Below, piece by piece: positions 12,465 to 26,131 of a stretch of DNA of 64,000 nucleotides (positions within the stretch are counted from its first letter, which is position 1; every line of letters begins with the position of its first letter). Origin of the DNA: Tagetes erecta. Taxonomy: Eukaryota; Streptophyta; Magnoliopsida; Asterales; Asteraceae. Made by a program: the position numbers and the translations under genes. The notes under the pieces are model-generated. The model was not told where the DNA came from. It ran no database searches and saw only the letters and a program-made list of their open reading frames with translations. Location of the stretch: positions 35,639,517 through 35,703,516 of the forward strand of contig CM061497.1 of the NCBI GenBank assembly GCA_030867185.1. The letters are read 5' to 3'.

Positions 12465-15400
12465 CCCGAGTCTTGTTCGAAATTTTGCTAGAAGGGCCCT
12501 AGGGGTAGGTACACAGCGTGCACGAAAAACTGAGTATGGGACTTTTCACCGAATCTGACCATATATTTTGGTCCTGGAGACTTCCCTCAAATATTTTATG
12601 TTTCCACGAAAGAATCGGATCAAGGAAATTCGCCTAGTGTTTTTCAGTGACCCGTTCAAAATTTTTCTAGAAGGGCCCTAGGGGTAGGTACACAGCGTGC
12701 CTGAAAAACTGAGTATGAGACTGTTCATCGAATCTGAACATAATTTTGGTCCTGGAGAGTTTTCTCGAATATTTTATGACTCCACGAAAGAATCGGATCA
12801 ACGAAAACTACCTAGAGCTTTCCCGTGACCCGTTCGAAATTTTGCAAGAAGGGGCCCTCGGGGTAGGTACAGAGCGTGCCCGAAAAACTGAGTATGGGTC
12901 TGTTCATCGAATCTGGCCATGATTTTGGTCCTGGAGACTTCCCTCGAATATTTTATGACTCTAAGAAAGAATCGGATCAATGAAAACTCCCCTAGTGCTT
13001 TTCCGTGACCCGTTCGATATTTTGCTAGAAGGGCCCTAGGGGTAGGTACACAGCATGCCTGAAAAACTGAGTATGGGTATGTTCATCGAATCTGACCATA
13101 ATTTTGGTTCTGGAGACTTTTCTCGAATATTTTATGACTCCACGAAAGAATCAGATCAACGAAAACTCCCTAGAGCTTTCCCGTGACCCGTTCGAAATTT
13201 TGCTAGAAGGGTCCTAGGGGTAGGTACACAGCGTGCCTGAAAAACAGAGTATGGGTATGTTCATAGAATCTGACCATAATTTTGGTCCTGGAGACTTTTC
13301 TCGAATATTTTATGACTCCACGAAAGAATCGGATCAACGAAAACTCCTTAAAGCTTTCCCGAGTCCCGTTCGAAATTTTGCTAGAAGTGCCCTAGGGGTA
13401 TGTACACAGCGTGCCTGAAAAACTGAGTATGGGTCCGTTCATCGTAGCTGACCATAATTTTGGTCCTGGAGACTTTTCTCGAATATTTATGACTCCACGA
13501 AAGAATCGGATCAACGAAAACTCCCTAGAGCTTTCCCGAGTCTTGTTCGAAATTTTGCTAGAAGGGCCCTAGGGGTAGGTACACAGCGTGCCCGAAAAAC
13601 TGAGTATGGGTCTGTTCATCGAATCTGACCATAAATTTGGTCCTGGAGACTTTTCTCGAATATTTTATAACTCCACGAAAGAATGAGATCAACGAAAACT
13701 CCACTAGTGCTTTTCAGTGACCCGTTCGAAATTTTGATAGAAGGGCCTTAGGGAACGTGCCCGAAAAACTGAGTATGGGTCTGTTCATTGAATCTGACCA
13801 TAAATTTGGACCTGGAGACTTTTCTCGAATATTTTATGACTCCACGAAAGAATAGGATCAAGGAAAACTCCCTAGTGCTTTTCCGTGACCCGTTCGATAT
13901 TTTGCTAGAAGGGCCCTAGGGGTAGGTACACAGCATGCCTGAAAAACTGAGTATGGGTATGTTCATCGAATCTGACCATAATTTTGGTCCTGGAGACTTT
14001 TCTCGAATATTTTATGACTCCACGAAAGAATCGGATCAACGAAAACTCCCTAGAGTTTTCCCGAGTCTTGTTCGAAATTTTGCTAGAAGGGCCCTAGGGG
14101 TAGGTACACAGCGTGCACGAAAAACTGAGTATGGGACTTTTCACCGAATCTGACCATATATTTTGGTCCTGGAGACTTCCCTCAAATATTTTATGTTTCC
14201 ACGAAAGAATCGGATCAAGGAAATTCGCCTAGTGTTTTTCAGTGACCCGTTCAAAATTTTTCTAGAAGGGCCCTAGGGGTAGGTACACAGCGTGCCTGAA
14301 AAACTGAGTATGAGACTGTTCATCGAATCTGAACATAATTTTGGTCCTGGAGAGTTTTCTCGAATATTTTATGACTCCACGAAAGAATCGGATCAACGAA
14401 AACTACCTAGAGCTTTCCCGTGACCCGTTCGAAATTTTGCAAGAAGGGGCCCTCGGGGTAGGTACAGAGCGTGCCCGAAAAACTGAGTATGGCTCTGTTC
14501 ATCGAATCTGGCCATGATTTTGGTCCTGGAGACTTCCCTCGAATATTTTATGACTCTAAGAAAGAATCGGATCAATGAAAACTCCCCTAGTGCTTTTCCG
14601 TGACCCGTTCGATATTTTGCTAGAAGGGCCCTAGGGGTAGGTACACAGCATGCCTGAAAAACTGAGTATGGGTATGTTCATCGAATCTGACCATAATTTT
14701 GGTTCTGGAGACTTTTCTCGAATATTTTATGACTCCACGAAAGAATCAGATCAACGAAAACTCCCTAGAGCTTTCCCGTGACCCGTTCGAAATTTTGCTA
14801 GAAGGGTCCTAGGGGTAGGTACACAGCGTGCCTGAAAAACAGAGTATGGGTATGTTCATAGAATCTGACCATAATTTTGGTCCTGGAGACTTTTCTCGAA
14901 TATTTTATGACTCCACGAAAGAATCGGATCAACGAAAACTCCTTAAAGCTTTCCCGAGTCCCGTTCGAAATTTTGCTAGAAGTGCCCTAGGGGTATGTAC
15001 ACAGCGTGCCTGAAAAACTGAGTATGGGTCCGTTCATCGTAGCTGACCATAATTTTGGTCCTGGAGACTTTTCTCGAATATTTATGACTCCACGAAAGAA
15101 TCGGATCAACGAAAACTCCCTAGAGCTTTCCCGAGTCTTGTTCGAAATTTTGCTAGAAGGGCCCTAGGGGTAGGTACACAGCGTGCCCGAAAAACTGAGT
15201 ATGGGTCTGTTCATCGAATCTGACCATAAATTTGGTCCTGGAGACTTTTCTCGAATATTTTATAACTCCACGAAAGAATGAGATCAACGAAAACTCCACT
15301 AGTGCTTTTCAGTGACCCGTTCGAAATTTTGATAGAAGGGCCTTAGGGAACGTGCCCGAAAAACTGAGTATGGGTCTGTTCATTGAATCTGACCATAAAT

Positions 15401-15735
15401 TTGGACCTGGAGACTTTTCTCGAATATTTTATGACTCCACGAAAGAATAGGATCAAGGAAAACTCCCTAGTGCTTTTCCGTGACCCGTTCGATATTTTGC
15501 TAGAAGGGCCCTAGGGGTAGGTACACAGCATGCCTGAAAAACTGAGTATGGGTATGTTCATCGAATCTGACCATAATTTTGGTCCTGGAGACTTTTCTCG
15601 AATATTTTATGACTCCACGAAAGAATCGGATCAACGAAAACTCCCTAGAGTTTTCCCGAGTCTTGTTCGAAATTTTGCTAGAAGGGCCCTAGGGGTAGGT
15701 ACACAGCGTGCCCGAAAAACTGAGTATGGGACTTT
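12465..15735 (+). repeat. 9-monomer HOR (1,595 bp), two copies
   Basis: Copy 1 runs from about 12,465 to 14,059 and copy 2 from about 14,060 to 15,654, with matching sequence continuing to about 15,735. Equivalent points are 13,233/14,828 and 13,935/15,530, all 1,595 bp apart. The unit is shorter than 9 x 178 partly because one monomer has lost 10 bp at its end (GGGCCTTAGGGAACGTGCC at 13,744 and 15,339). Shared private variants include ATCGTAGCTGACC, GCAAGAAGGGGCCC and TCGAATATTTATGACTCC with one T missing. Confidence 0.92.
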
Positions 15736-16410
15736 TCACCGAAGCTGACCATAATTTTGGTCCTGGAAACTTTTCTCGAATATTTTATTACTCCACGAAA
15801 AAATCGAATCAACGAAAAGTCCCTAGAGCTTTCCCGTGACCCGTTCGAAATTTTGCTAGAAGGGCCCTAATGGTATGTACAGAGCGTGCCCGAAAAACTG
15901 AGTATGGGTCTGTTCATTGAATCTGACCATAATTTTGGTCCTGGATATTTCCCTCAAATATTTTATGAATCCACAAAAAAATCGGATCTACGAAAACTCC
16001 CTAGAGCTTTCCCGTGACCCGTTCGAAATATTGCTAAAAGGGCCCTAGTGGTAGGTACACAGCTTGCCCGAAAAACTGAGTATGGGACTTTTCACCGAAT
16101 CTGACCATAATTTTGGTCCTGGAGACTTCCCTCAAATATTTTTTGTTTCCACGAAAGAATCGGATCAAGGAAATTCGCCTAGTGTTTTTCCGTGACCCGT
16201 TCAAAATTTTGCTACAAGGGCCCTAGGGGTAGGTACACAACGTGCCTGAAAAACTGAGTATGAGACTGTTCATCATATCTGACCATAATTTTGGTCCTGG
16301 AGACTTTTCTCGAATATTTTATTACTCCACGAAAAAATCGGATCAACGAAAACTCCCTAGAGCTTTTCCAGTGACCCGTTCGAAATTTTGCTAGAAGGGC
16401 CCTAGGGGTA
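15736..16410 (+). repeat. Mixed satellite monomers left of the first hAT insertion
   Basis: About four monomers that resemble 17,770-18,100 (TTTTATTACTCCACGAAAAAATCG and the CTAATGGTATGTACAGAGC end). The array then runs into the transposon at GGTACACT. Confidence 0.85.
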
Positions 16411-16418
16411 GGTACACT
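16411..16418 (+). repeat. Probable 5' target site duplication (GGTACACT)
   Basis: The eight bases before the insertion match the eight after it (16,687-16,694, GGTACACA) at seven positions. Uninterrupted monomers carry a single GGTACACA here. An 8 bp duplication is the hAT hallmark. Confidence 0.65.
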
Positions 16419-16686
16419 GATAGGTCTGGCAAATCATGTCTTATCGTGCTTAACAGGTTTCTGACGACGCGAGTAATACAAGTATCAAACACGAAAATGA
16501 CCCGTTTAACAAATGGATTTTAATGTTTGAGCATGACAGTTATCTATTTTATGCACCAAGAAGGAGATGTGTAAAACCCTAAGCTCCTAATTTCAATTAT
16601 ATTAGAAAATAAGAAAATTACATGTTGTACTTTTTTTCTTAACAGGTCTTATCGTGTCTAAACAGATAACCCAATTGCCAGCTCTA
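16419..16686. mobile_element. Non-autonomous hAT-like transposon (MITE), about 268 bp
   Basis: This is non-satellite sequence inside a monomer. The 5' end TAGGTCTGGCAAAT (from 16,421) and the reverse complement of the 3' end, TAGAGCTGGCAATT (16,673-16,686), match at 11 of 14 positions as terminal inverted repeats. The flanks GGTACACT and GGTACACA form a near-perfect 8 bp target duplication if the element starts at 16,419. The two extra bases (GA) before the inverted repeat leave the exact left end uncertain by 2 bp. Inside, GTCTTATCGTG occurs directly repeated at 16,438 and 16,646. At 268 bp it cannot encode a transposase, so it would have been moved in trans. From general knowledge, short hAT elements ending in TAGAGCTGGCAA-like sequence occur in flowering plants; I have not checked this against a repeat library. 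Confidence 0.78.
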
Positions 16687-16694
16687 GGTACACA
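16687..16694 (+). repeat. Probable 3' target site duplication (GGTACACA)
   Basis: The monomer resumes with GGTACACATCGTGCCCG directly after the inverted repeat, so the insertion fell between monomer positions 169 and 176 without loss of satellite sequence. Confidence 0.65.
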
Positions 16695-19600
16695 TCGTGC
16701 CCGAAAAACTGAGTATGGGTCTGTTCATCGAATCTGACCATAATTTTGGTCCTGGAGACTTTTCTCGAATATTTGATGACTCCACGAAAGAATCGGATCA
16801 AAGAAAACTCCCTAGAGCTTTCCCGTGACCCGTTCGAAATTTTGCTAGAAGGGCCCTAGGGGTAGGTACACAGCGTGCCGAAAAACGGAGTATGGGACTG
16901 TTCATCGAATCTCACCATAATTTTGCTCTTAGAGACTTCACTCGAATATTTTATGTTTCCAAGAAAGAATCGGATCAATGAAATTCGCTAATGCTTTTCC
17001 GTGACCCGTTCAAAATTTTTCTATAAGTGCCCTAGGGGTATGTACATAGCGTGCCTGAAAAACTGAGTATGGGTCCGTTCATCGAATCTGACCATAATTT
17101 TGGTCCTGGAGACTTTTCTCGAATATTTTATGACTCCACGAAAGAATCGGATCAACGAAAACTCCCTTGTTCGAAATTTTGCTAGAATGGCCCTAGGGGT
17201 AGGTACACAGCGTGCCCGAAAAACTGAGTTTGGGTCCGTTCATCGAATCTGACCATAATTTTTGTCCTGGAGACTTTTCTCGAATATTTTATGACTCCAC
17301 GAAAGAATCGGATCAATGAAAACTCCCTAGAGCTTTCCAGTGACCCGTTCGAAATTTTGCTATAAGGGCCCTAAGGGTAGGTACACAGCGTGCCCGAAAA
17401 ACTGAGTATGGGTCTGTTCATCGAATCTGACCATAAATTTGGTCCTGGAGACTTTTCTCGAATATTTTATGACTCCACGAAAGAATGAGATCAACGAAAA
17501 CTCCCTAATGCTTTCACGTGACCCGTTCGAAATTTTGCTAGAAGGGCCCTAGGGGTAGGTACACAGCGTGCCCGAAAAACTGAGTATGGGTCTTTTCATC
17601 GAATCTGACCATAATTTTGGTCCTGGAGACTTTTCTCGAATATTTTATGACTCCACGAAAGAATCGGATCAACGAAAACTCCCTAGAGCTTTCCCGAGTC
17701 TTGTTCGAAATTTTGCTAGAAGGGCCCTAGGGGTAGGTACACAGCGTGCCCGAAAAACTGAGTATGGGACTTTTCACCGAATCTGACCATAATTTTGGTC
17801 CTGGAGACTTTTCTCGAATATTTTATTACTCCACGAAAAAATCGGATCAACGAAAACTCCCTAGAGCTTTCCCGTGACCCGTTCGAAATTTTGCTAGAAG
17901 GGCCCTAATGGTATGTACAGAGCATGCCCGAAAAACTGAGTATGGGTCTGTTCATTGAATCTGACCATAATTTTGGTCCTGGATATTTCCTCAAATATTT
18001 TATGACTCCACAAAAAAATCGGATCTACGAAAACTCCCTAGAGCTTTCCCGTGACCCGTTCGAAATATTGCTAGAAGGGCCCTAGTGGTAGGTACACAGC
18101 TTGCCCGAAAAACTGAGTATGGGTCTGTTCATCGAATCTGACCATAATTTTGGTCCTGGAGAATTCCCTCGAAAATTTTATGACTCTAAGAAAGAATCGG
18201 ATCAATGAAAACTCCCCTAGTGCTTTTCCGTGACCCGTTCGATATTTTGCTTGAAGGGCCCTAGGGGTAGGTACACAACATGCCTGAAAAACTGAGTATG
18301 GGTATGTTCATTGAATCTGACCATAGTTTTGGTCCTGGAGACTTTTCTCGAATATTTTATGACTCCACGAAAGAATCGGATCAACGAAAACTCCCTAGAG
18401 TTTTCCCGAGTCTTGTTCGAAATTTTGCTAGAAGGGCCCTAGGGGTAGGTACACAGCGTGCCCGAAAAACTGAGTATGGGTCCGTTCATCAAATTTGACC
18501 ATAATTTTGGTCCTGGAGACTTTTCTCGAATATTTTATGACTCCACGAAAGAATCTGATCAACGAAAACTCCCTAGAGCTTTCCCGTGACCCGTTCGAAA
18601 TTTTGCTAGAAGGGCCCTAAGGGTAGGTACACAGCGTGCCCGAAAAATGAGTATGGGTCTGTTCATCGAATCTGACCATAAATTTGGTCCTGGAGACTTT
18701 TCTCGAATATTTTATGACTCCACGAAAGAATGAGATCAACGAAAACTCCACTAGTGCTTTTCAGTGACCCGTTCGAAATTTTGATAGAAGGGCCTTAGGG
18801 AACGTGCCCGAAAAACTGAGTATGGGTCTGTTCATTGAATCTGACCATAATTTTGGTCCTGGATATTTCCCTCAAATATTTTATGATTCCACAAAAAAAT
18901 CGGATCTACGAAAACTCCCTAGAGCTTTCCCGTGACCCGTTCGAAATATTGCTAGAAGGGCCATAGTGGTAGGTACACAGCTTGCCCGAAAAACTGAGTA
19001 TGGGTCTGTTCATCGAATCTGACCATAATTTTGGTCCTGGAGAATTCCCTCGAATATTTTATGACTCTAAGTAAGAATCTGATCAATGAAAACTCCCCTA
19101 GTGTTTTTCCGTGACCCGTTCGATATTTTGCTTGAAGGGCCCTAGGGGTAGGTACACAACATGCCTGAAAAACTGAGTATGGGTATGTTCATCGAATCTG
19201 ACCATAGTTTTGGTCCTGGAGACTTTTCTCGAATATTTTATGACTCCACGAAAGAATCGGATCAACGAAAACTCCTTAGAGCTTTCCCGAGTCCAGTTCG
19301 AATTTTTGCTAGAAGGGCTCTAGGGGTAGGTACACAACGTGCCTGAAAAACTGAGTATGGGTATGTTCATCGAATCTGACCATAATTTTGGTCCTGGAGA
19401 CTTTTCTCGAATATTTTATGACTCCTCGAAAGAATCGGATCAACGAAAACTCCCTAGAGCTTTCCCGAGTCTTGTTCGAAATTTTGCTAGAAGGGCCCTA
19501 AGGGTAGGTACACAGCGTGCCCGAAAAACTGAGTATGGGTCCGTTCATCGAATCTGACCATAATTTTGGTCCTGGAGACTTTTCTCGAATATTTTATGAC

Positions 19601-20279
19601 TCCACGAAAGAATCGGATCAACGAAAACTCCCTAGAGCTTTCCCGTGACCCGTTCGAAATTTTGCTAGAAGGGCCCTATGGGTAGGTACACAGCGTGCCC
19701 GAAAAAATGAGTATGGGTCTGTTCATCGAATCTGACCATAAATTTGGTCCTGGAGACTTTTCTCGAATATTTTATGACTACACGAAAGAATGAGATCAAC
19801 GAAAACTCCACTAGTGCTTTTCAGTGACCCGTTCGAAATTTTGATAGAAGGGCCTTAGGGTAGGTACACAACGTGCCCGAAAAACTGAGTATGGGTCTGT
19901 TCATCGAATCTGACCATAAATTTGGTCCTGGCTACTTTTCTCGAATATTTTATGACTCCACGAAAGAATGAGATCAACGAAAACTCCCAAGAGCTTTCAC
20001 GTGACCCGTTCGAAATTTTGCTAGAAAGGCCCTAGGGGTGGGTACACAGCGTGCCCGAAAAACTGAGTATGTGTCTGTTCATCGAATCTGACCATAAATT
20101 TGGACCTGGAGACTTTTCTCGAATATTTTATGACTCCACGAAAGAATAGGATCAAGGAAAACTCCCTAGTGCTTTTCCGTGACCCGTTCGATATTTTGCT
20201 AGAAGGACCCTAGGGGTAGGTACACAGCATGCCTGAAAAACTGAGTATGGGTATGTTCATCGAATCTGACCATAATTTT
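16695..20279 (+). repeat. Mixed satellite monomers, older and more diverged
   Basis: About twenty monomers. One near 17,051-17,211 is only 161 bp because 17 bp are missing after ACTCCC at 17,166. The stretch 18,640-18,805 carries the same 10 bp loss (GGGCCTTAGGGAACG) as the 1,595 bp HOR. The monomer pairs at 18,280 and 19,161 share the CATAGTTTTGG variant. No gene is seen. Confidence 0.85.
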
Positions 20280-23200
20280 GGTCCTGGAGACTTTTCTCGA
20301 ATATTTTATGACTCCACGAAAGAATCGGATCAACGAAAACTCCCTAGAGCTTTCCCGAGTCCCTTTCGAATTTTTGCTAGAAGGGCCCTAAGGGTATGTA
20401 CACAGCGTGCCCGAAAGACTGAGTAAGGGACTGTTCACCGAATATGACCATAAATTTGGTCCTGGAGACTTCTCTCGAATATTTTATGTTTTCACGAAAG
20501 AATCGGATCAATGAAATTCGCTAATGATTTTCAGTGACTCGTTCAAAATTTTGCTAGAAGTGCCCTAGGGGTATGTACACAGCGTGCCTGAAAAACTGAG
20601 TATGGGTCCGTTCATCGAATCTGACCATAATTTTGGTCCTGGAGACTTTTCTCGAATATTTTATAACTCCACGAAAGAATCGGATCAACGAAAACTCCCT
20701 AGAGCTTTCCCGAGTCTTGTTTGAAATTTTGCTAGAAGGGCCCTAGGGGTAGGTACACAGCGTGCCCGAAAAACTGAGTATGGGTCCGTTCATCGAATCT
20801 GACCATAATTTTGGTCCTGGAGACTTTTCTCGAATATTTTATGACTCCACGAAAGAATCGGATCAACGAAAACTCCCTAGAGCTTTCCCGTGACCCGTTC
20901 GAAATTTTGCTAGAAGGGCCCTAAGGGTAGGTACACAGCGTGCCCGAAAAACTGAGTATGGGTCTGTTCATCGAATCTGACCATAAATTTGGTCCTGGAG
21001 ACTTTTCTCGAATATTTTATGACTCCACGAAAGAATGAGATCAACGAAAACTCCCAAGAGCTTTCACGTGACCCGTTCGAAATTTTGCTAGAAAGGCCCT
21101 AGGGGTGGGTACACAGCGTGCCCGAAAAACTGAGTTTGGTCTGTTCATCGAATCTGACCATAATTTTGGTCCTGGAGACTTTTCTCGAATATTTTATGAC
21201 TCCACGAAAGAATCGGATCAACTAAAACTCCCTAGTGCTTTCCCGAGTCTTGTTCGAAATTTTGCTAGAAGGGCCCTAGGGGTAGGTACACAGCGTGCCC
21301 GAAAAACTGAGTATGAGACTTTTCACCGAATCAGACCATAATTTTGGTCCTGGAGACTTCCCTCAAATATTTTTTGTTTCCACAAAAGAATTGGATCAAG
21401 GAAATTCGCCTAGTGTTTTTCCGTGACCCGTTCAAAATTTTGCTAGAAGGGCCCTAGGGGTAGGTACACAGCGTGCCTGAAAAACTGAGTATGAGACTGT
21501 TCATCATATCTGACCATAAATTTGGTCCTGGAGACTTTTCTCGAATATTTTATGACTCCACGAAAAAATCGGATCAACGAAAACTCCCTAGAGCTTTCCC
21601 GTGACCCGTTCGAAATTTTGCTAGAAGGGCCCTAAGGGTAGGTACAGAGCGTGCCCGATAAACTGAGTATGGTCTGTTCATTGAATCTGACCATAATTTT
21701 GGTCCTGGATACTTCCCTCAAATATTTTTTGACTCCACAAAAAAATCGGATCAACGAAAACTCCCTAGAGCTTTCCCGTGACCCGTTCGATATTTTGCTA
21801 GAAGGGCCCTAGGGGTAGGTACACAGCATGCCTGAAAAACTGAGTATGGGTATGTTCATCGAATCTGACCATAATTTTGGTCCTGGAGACTTTTCTCGAA
21901 TATTTCATGACTCCACGAAAGAATCGGATCAACGAAAACTCCCTAAAGCTTTCCCGTGAGCCGTTCGAAATTTTGCTTGAAGGGCCCTAGGGGTAGGTAC
22001 ACAGAGTGCCCGAAAAACTGAGTATGGGTCCGTTCATCGAATCTGAACATAATTTTGGTCCTGGAGACTTTTCTCGAATATTTTATGACACCACGAAAGA
22101 ATCGGATCAACGAAAACTCCCTAGAGATTTCCCGTGACCTGTTCGAAATTTTGCTAGAAGGGCCCTAGGGATAGGTACACAGCGTGACCGAAAAACGGAG
22201 TATGGGACTGTTCATCGAATCTCACCATAATTTTGGTCTTAGAGACTTCACTCGAATATTTTATGACTCCACGAAAGAATCGGATCAACGAAAACTCCCT
22301 GGAGCTTTCTCGTGACCCGTTCGAAATTTTGCAAGAAGGTCCCTAGAGGTAGGTACACAGCGTGCCCGAAAAACTAAGTATGCGTCTTTTCATCGAATCT
22401 GACAATAATTTTGGTCCTGGAGACATCCCTCGAATATTTTATGACTCAAAGAACGAATCGGATCAATGAAAATTCCCCTAGTGCTTTTCCGTCACCCGTT
22501 CGAAATTTTGCTAGAAGGACCCCAAGGGTAGGTACACAGCGTGCCCGAAAAACTGAGTATGGGTCTGTTCATCGAATCTGACTATAATTTTGGTCCTGGA
22601 GACTTTCCTCGAATATTTTATGACTCTACGAAAGAATCGGATCAATGAAAACTCCACTAGTGCTTTTCAGTGACCCGTTCGAAATTTTGATAGAAGGGCC
22701 TTAGGGGTTGCTACACAACGTGCCCGAAAAACTGAGTATGGGTCTGTTCATTGAATCTGACCATAAATTTGGACCTGGAGACTTTTCTCAAATATTTTAT
22801 GACTCCACGAAAGAATGGGATCAAGGAAAACTCCCTAGTGCTTTTCCGTGACCCGTTCGATATTTTGCTAGAAGGGCCCTAGGGGTAGGTACACAACTTG
22901 CCTGAAAAACTGAGCGTGGGTCCGTTCATCGAATCTGACCATAATTTTGGTCCTGGAGACTTTTCTCGAATATTTTATGACTCCACGAAAGAATCGGATC
23001 AACGAAAACTCCCTAGAGCTTTCCCGTGACCTGTTCGAAATTTTGCTAGAAGGGCCCTAAGGGTAGGTACACAGCGTGCCCGAAAAACTGAGTATGGGTA
23101 TGTTCATCGAATCTGACCATAAATTTGGTCCTGGAGACTTTTCTCGAATATTTTATGACTCCACGAAAGAATCGGATCAACGAAAACTCCCTAGAGCTTT

Positions 23201-25973
23201 CCCGAGTCCCTTTCGAATTTTTGCTAGAAGGGCCCTAAGGGTATGTACACAGCGTGCCCGAAAGACTGAGTAAGGGACTGTTCACCGAATATGACCATAA
23301 ATTTGGTCCTGGAGACTTCTCTCGAATATTTTATGTTTTCACGAAAGAATCGGATCAATGAAATTCGCTAATGATTTTCAGTGACTCGTTCAAAATTTTG
23401 CTAGAAGTGCCCTAGGGGTATGTACACAGCGTGCCTGAAAAACTGAGTATGGGTCCGTTCATCGAATCTGACCATAATTTTGGTCCTGGAGACTTTTCTC
23501 GAATATTTTATAACTCCACGAAAGAATCGGATCAACGAAAACTCCCTAGAGCTTTCCCGAGTCTTGTTTGAAATTTTGCTAGAAGGGCCCTAGGGGTAGG
23601 TACACAGCGTGCCCGAAAAACTGAGTATGGGTCCGTTCATCGAATCTGACCATAATTTTGGTCCTGGAGACTTTTCTCGAATATTTTATGACTCCACGAA
23701 AGAATCGGATCAACGAAAACTCCCTAGAGCTTTCCCGTGACCCGTTCGAAATTTTGCTAGAAGGGCCCTAAGGGTAGGTACACAGCGTGCCCGAAAAACT
23801 GAGTATGGGTCTGTTCATCGAATCTGACCATAAATTTGGTCCTGGAGACTTTTCTCGAATATTTTATGACTCCACGAAAGAATGAGATCAACGAAAACTC
23901 CCAAGAGCTTTCACGTGACCCGTTCGAAATTTTGCTAGAAAGGCCCTAGGGGTGGGTACACAGCGTGCCCGAAAAACTGAGTTTGGTCTGTTCATCGAAT
24001 CTGACCATAATTTTGGTCCTGGAGACTTTTCTCGAATATTTTATGACTCCACGAAAGAATCGGATCAACTAAAACTCCCTAGTGCTTTCCCGAGTCTTGT
24101 TCGAAATTTTGCTAGAAGGGCCCTAGGGGTAGGTACACAGCGTGCCCGAAAAACTGAGTATGAGACTTTTCACCGAATCAGACCATAATTTTGGTCCTGG
24201 AGACTTCCCTCAAATATTTTTTGTTTCCACAAAAGAATTGGATCAAGGAAATTCGCCTAGTGTTTTTCCGTGACCCGTTCAAAATTTTGCTAGAAGGGCC
24301 CTAGGGGTAGGTACACAGCGTGCCTGAAAAACTGAGTATGAGACTGTTCATCATATCTGACCATAAATTTGGTCCTGGAGACTTTTCTCGAATATTTTAT
24401 GACTCCACGAAAAAATCGGATCAACGAAAACTCCCTAGAGCTTTCCCGTGACCCGTTCGAAATTTTGCTAGAAGGGCCCTAAGGGTAGGTACAGAGCGTG
24501 CCCGATAAACTGAGTATGGTCTGTTCATTGAATCTGACCATAATTTTGGTCCTGGATACTTCCCTCAAATATTTTTTGACTCCACAAAAAAATCGGATCA
24601 ACGAAAACTCCCTAGAGCTTTCCCGTGACCCGTTCGATATTTTGCTAGAAGGGCCCTAGGGGTAGGTACACAGCATGCCTGAAAAACTGAGTATGGGTAT
24701 GTTCATCGAATCTGACCATAATTTTGGTCCTGGAGACTTTTCTCGAATATTTCATGACTCCACGAAAGAATCGGATCAACGAAAACTCCCTAAAGCTTTC
24801 CCGTGAGCCGTTCGAAATTTTGCTTGAAGGGCCCTAGGGGTAGGTACACAGAGTGCCCGAAAAACTGAGTATGGGTCCGTTCATCGAATCTGAACATAAT
24901 TTTGGTCCTGGAGACTTTTCTCGAATATTTTATGACACCACGAAAGAATCGGATCAACGAAAACTCCCTAGAGATTTCCCGTGACCTGTTCGAAATTTTG
25001 CTAGAAGGGCCCTAGGGATAGGTACACAGCGTGACCGAAAAACGGAGTATGGGACTGTTCATCGAATCTCACCATAATTTTGGTCTTAGAGACTTCACTC
25101 GAATATTTTATGACTCCACGAAAGAATCGGATCAACGAAAACTCCCTGGAGCTTTCTCGTGACCCGTTCGAAATTTTGCAAGAAGGTCCCTAGAGGTAGG
25201 TACACAGCGTGCCCGAAAAACTAAGTATGCGTCTTTTCATCGAATCTGACAATAATTTTGGTCCTGGAGACATCCCTCGAATATTTTATGACTCAAAGAA
25301 CGAATCGGATCAATGAAAATTCCCCTAGTGCTTTTCCGTCACCCGTTCGAAATTTTGCTAGAAGGACCCCAAGGGTAGGTACACAGCGTGCCCGAAAAAC
25401 TGAGTATGGGTCTGTTCATCGAATCTGACTATAATTTTGGTCCTGGAGACTTTCCTCGAATATTTTATGACTCTACGAAAGAATCGGATCAATGAAAACT
25501 CCACTAGTGCTTTTCAGTGACCCGTTCGAAATTTTGATAGAAGGGCCTTAGGGGTTGCTACACAACGTGCCCGAAAAACTGAGTATGGGTCTGTTCATTG
25601 AATCTGACCATAAATTTGGACCTGGAGACTTTTCTCAAATATTTTATGACTCCACGAAAGAATGGGATCAAGGAAAACTCCCTAGTGCTTTTCCGTGACC
25701 CGTTCGATATTTTGCTAGAAGGGCCCTAGGGGTAGGTACACAACTTGCCTGAAAAACTGAGCGTGGGTCCGTTCATCGAATCTGACCATAATTTTGGTCC
25801 TGGAGACTTTTCTCGAATATTTTATGACTCCACGAAAGAATCGGATCAACGAAAACTCCCTAGAGCTTTCCCGTGACCTGTTCGAAATTTTGCTAGAAGG
25901 GCCCTAAGGGTAGGTACACAGCGTGCCCGAAAAACTGAGTATGGGTCTGTTCATCGAATCTGACCATAAATTT
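20280..25973 (+). repeat. 16-monomer HOR (2,847 bp), two copies
   Basis: Copy 1 runs from about 20,280 to 23,126 and copy 2 from about 23,127 to 25,973. Equivalent points 20,229/23,076 and 21,105/23,952 are exactly 2,847 bp apart (16 x 177.9). The copies appear almost identical by eye and share rare variants such as GAAAGACTGAGTAAGGG, GATAAACTGAGTATGG, ACATCCCTCGAAT and CAACTTGCCTG. The join between copies lies in a hybrid monomer at 23,076-23,110, where GCGTGCCCG replaces GCATGCCTG and CATAAATTTGG replaces CATAATTTTGG. Confidence 0.94.
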
Positions 25974-26093
25974 GGTCCTGGAGACTTTTCTCGAATATTT
26001 TATGACTCCACGAAAGAATGAGATCAACGAAAACTCCCTAGAGCTTTCACGTGACCCGTTCGAAATTTTGCTAGAAAGGCCCTAGGGGTAGGT

Positions 26094-26101
26094 ATACAGC
26101 G
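26094..26101 (+). repeat. 5' target site duplication ATACAGCG
   Basis: A perfect 8 bp match to 26,515-26,522. Ordinary monomers read ACACAGCG here, so the C-to-T change was already present at the target or arose before duplication. The length fits the hAT superfamily. Confidence 0.93.
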
Positions 26102-26131
26102 TAGAGGTGTAAAAAAAACCCGGTTTTTCAA

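Noticed and set aside
16419..16686. Solo LTR or other retroelement remnant
   Set aside because: It lacks TG...CA ends, and its inverted repeats with a probable 8 bp duplication fit hAT better than the 4-6 bp duplication of LTR elements.
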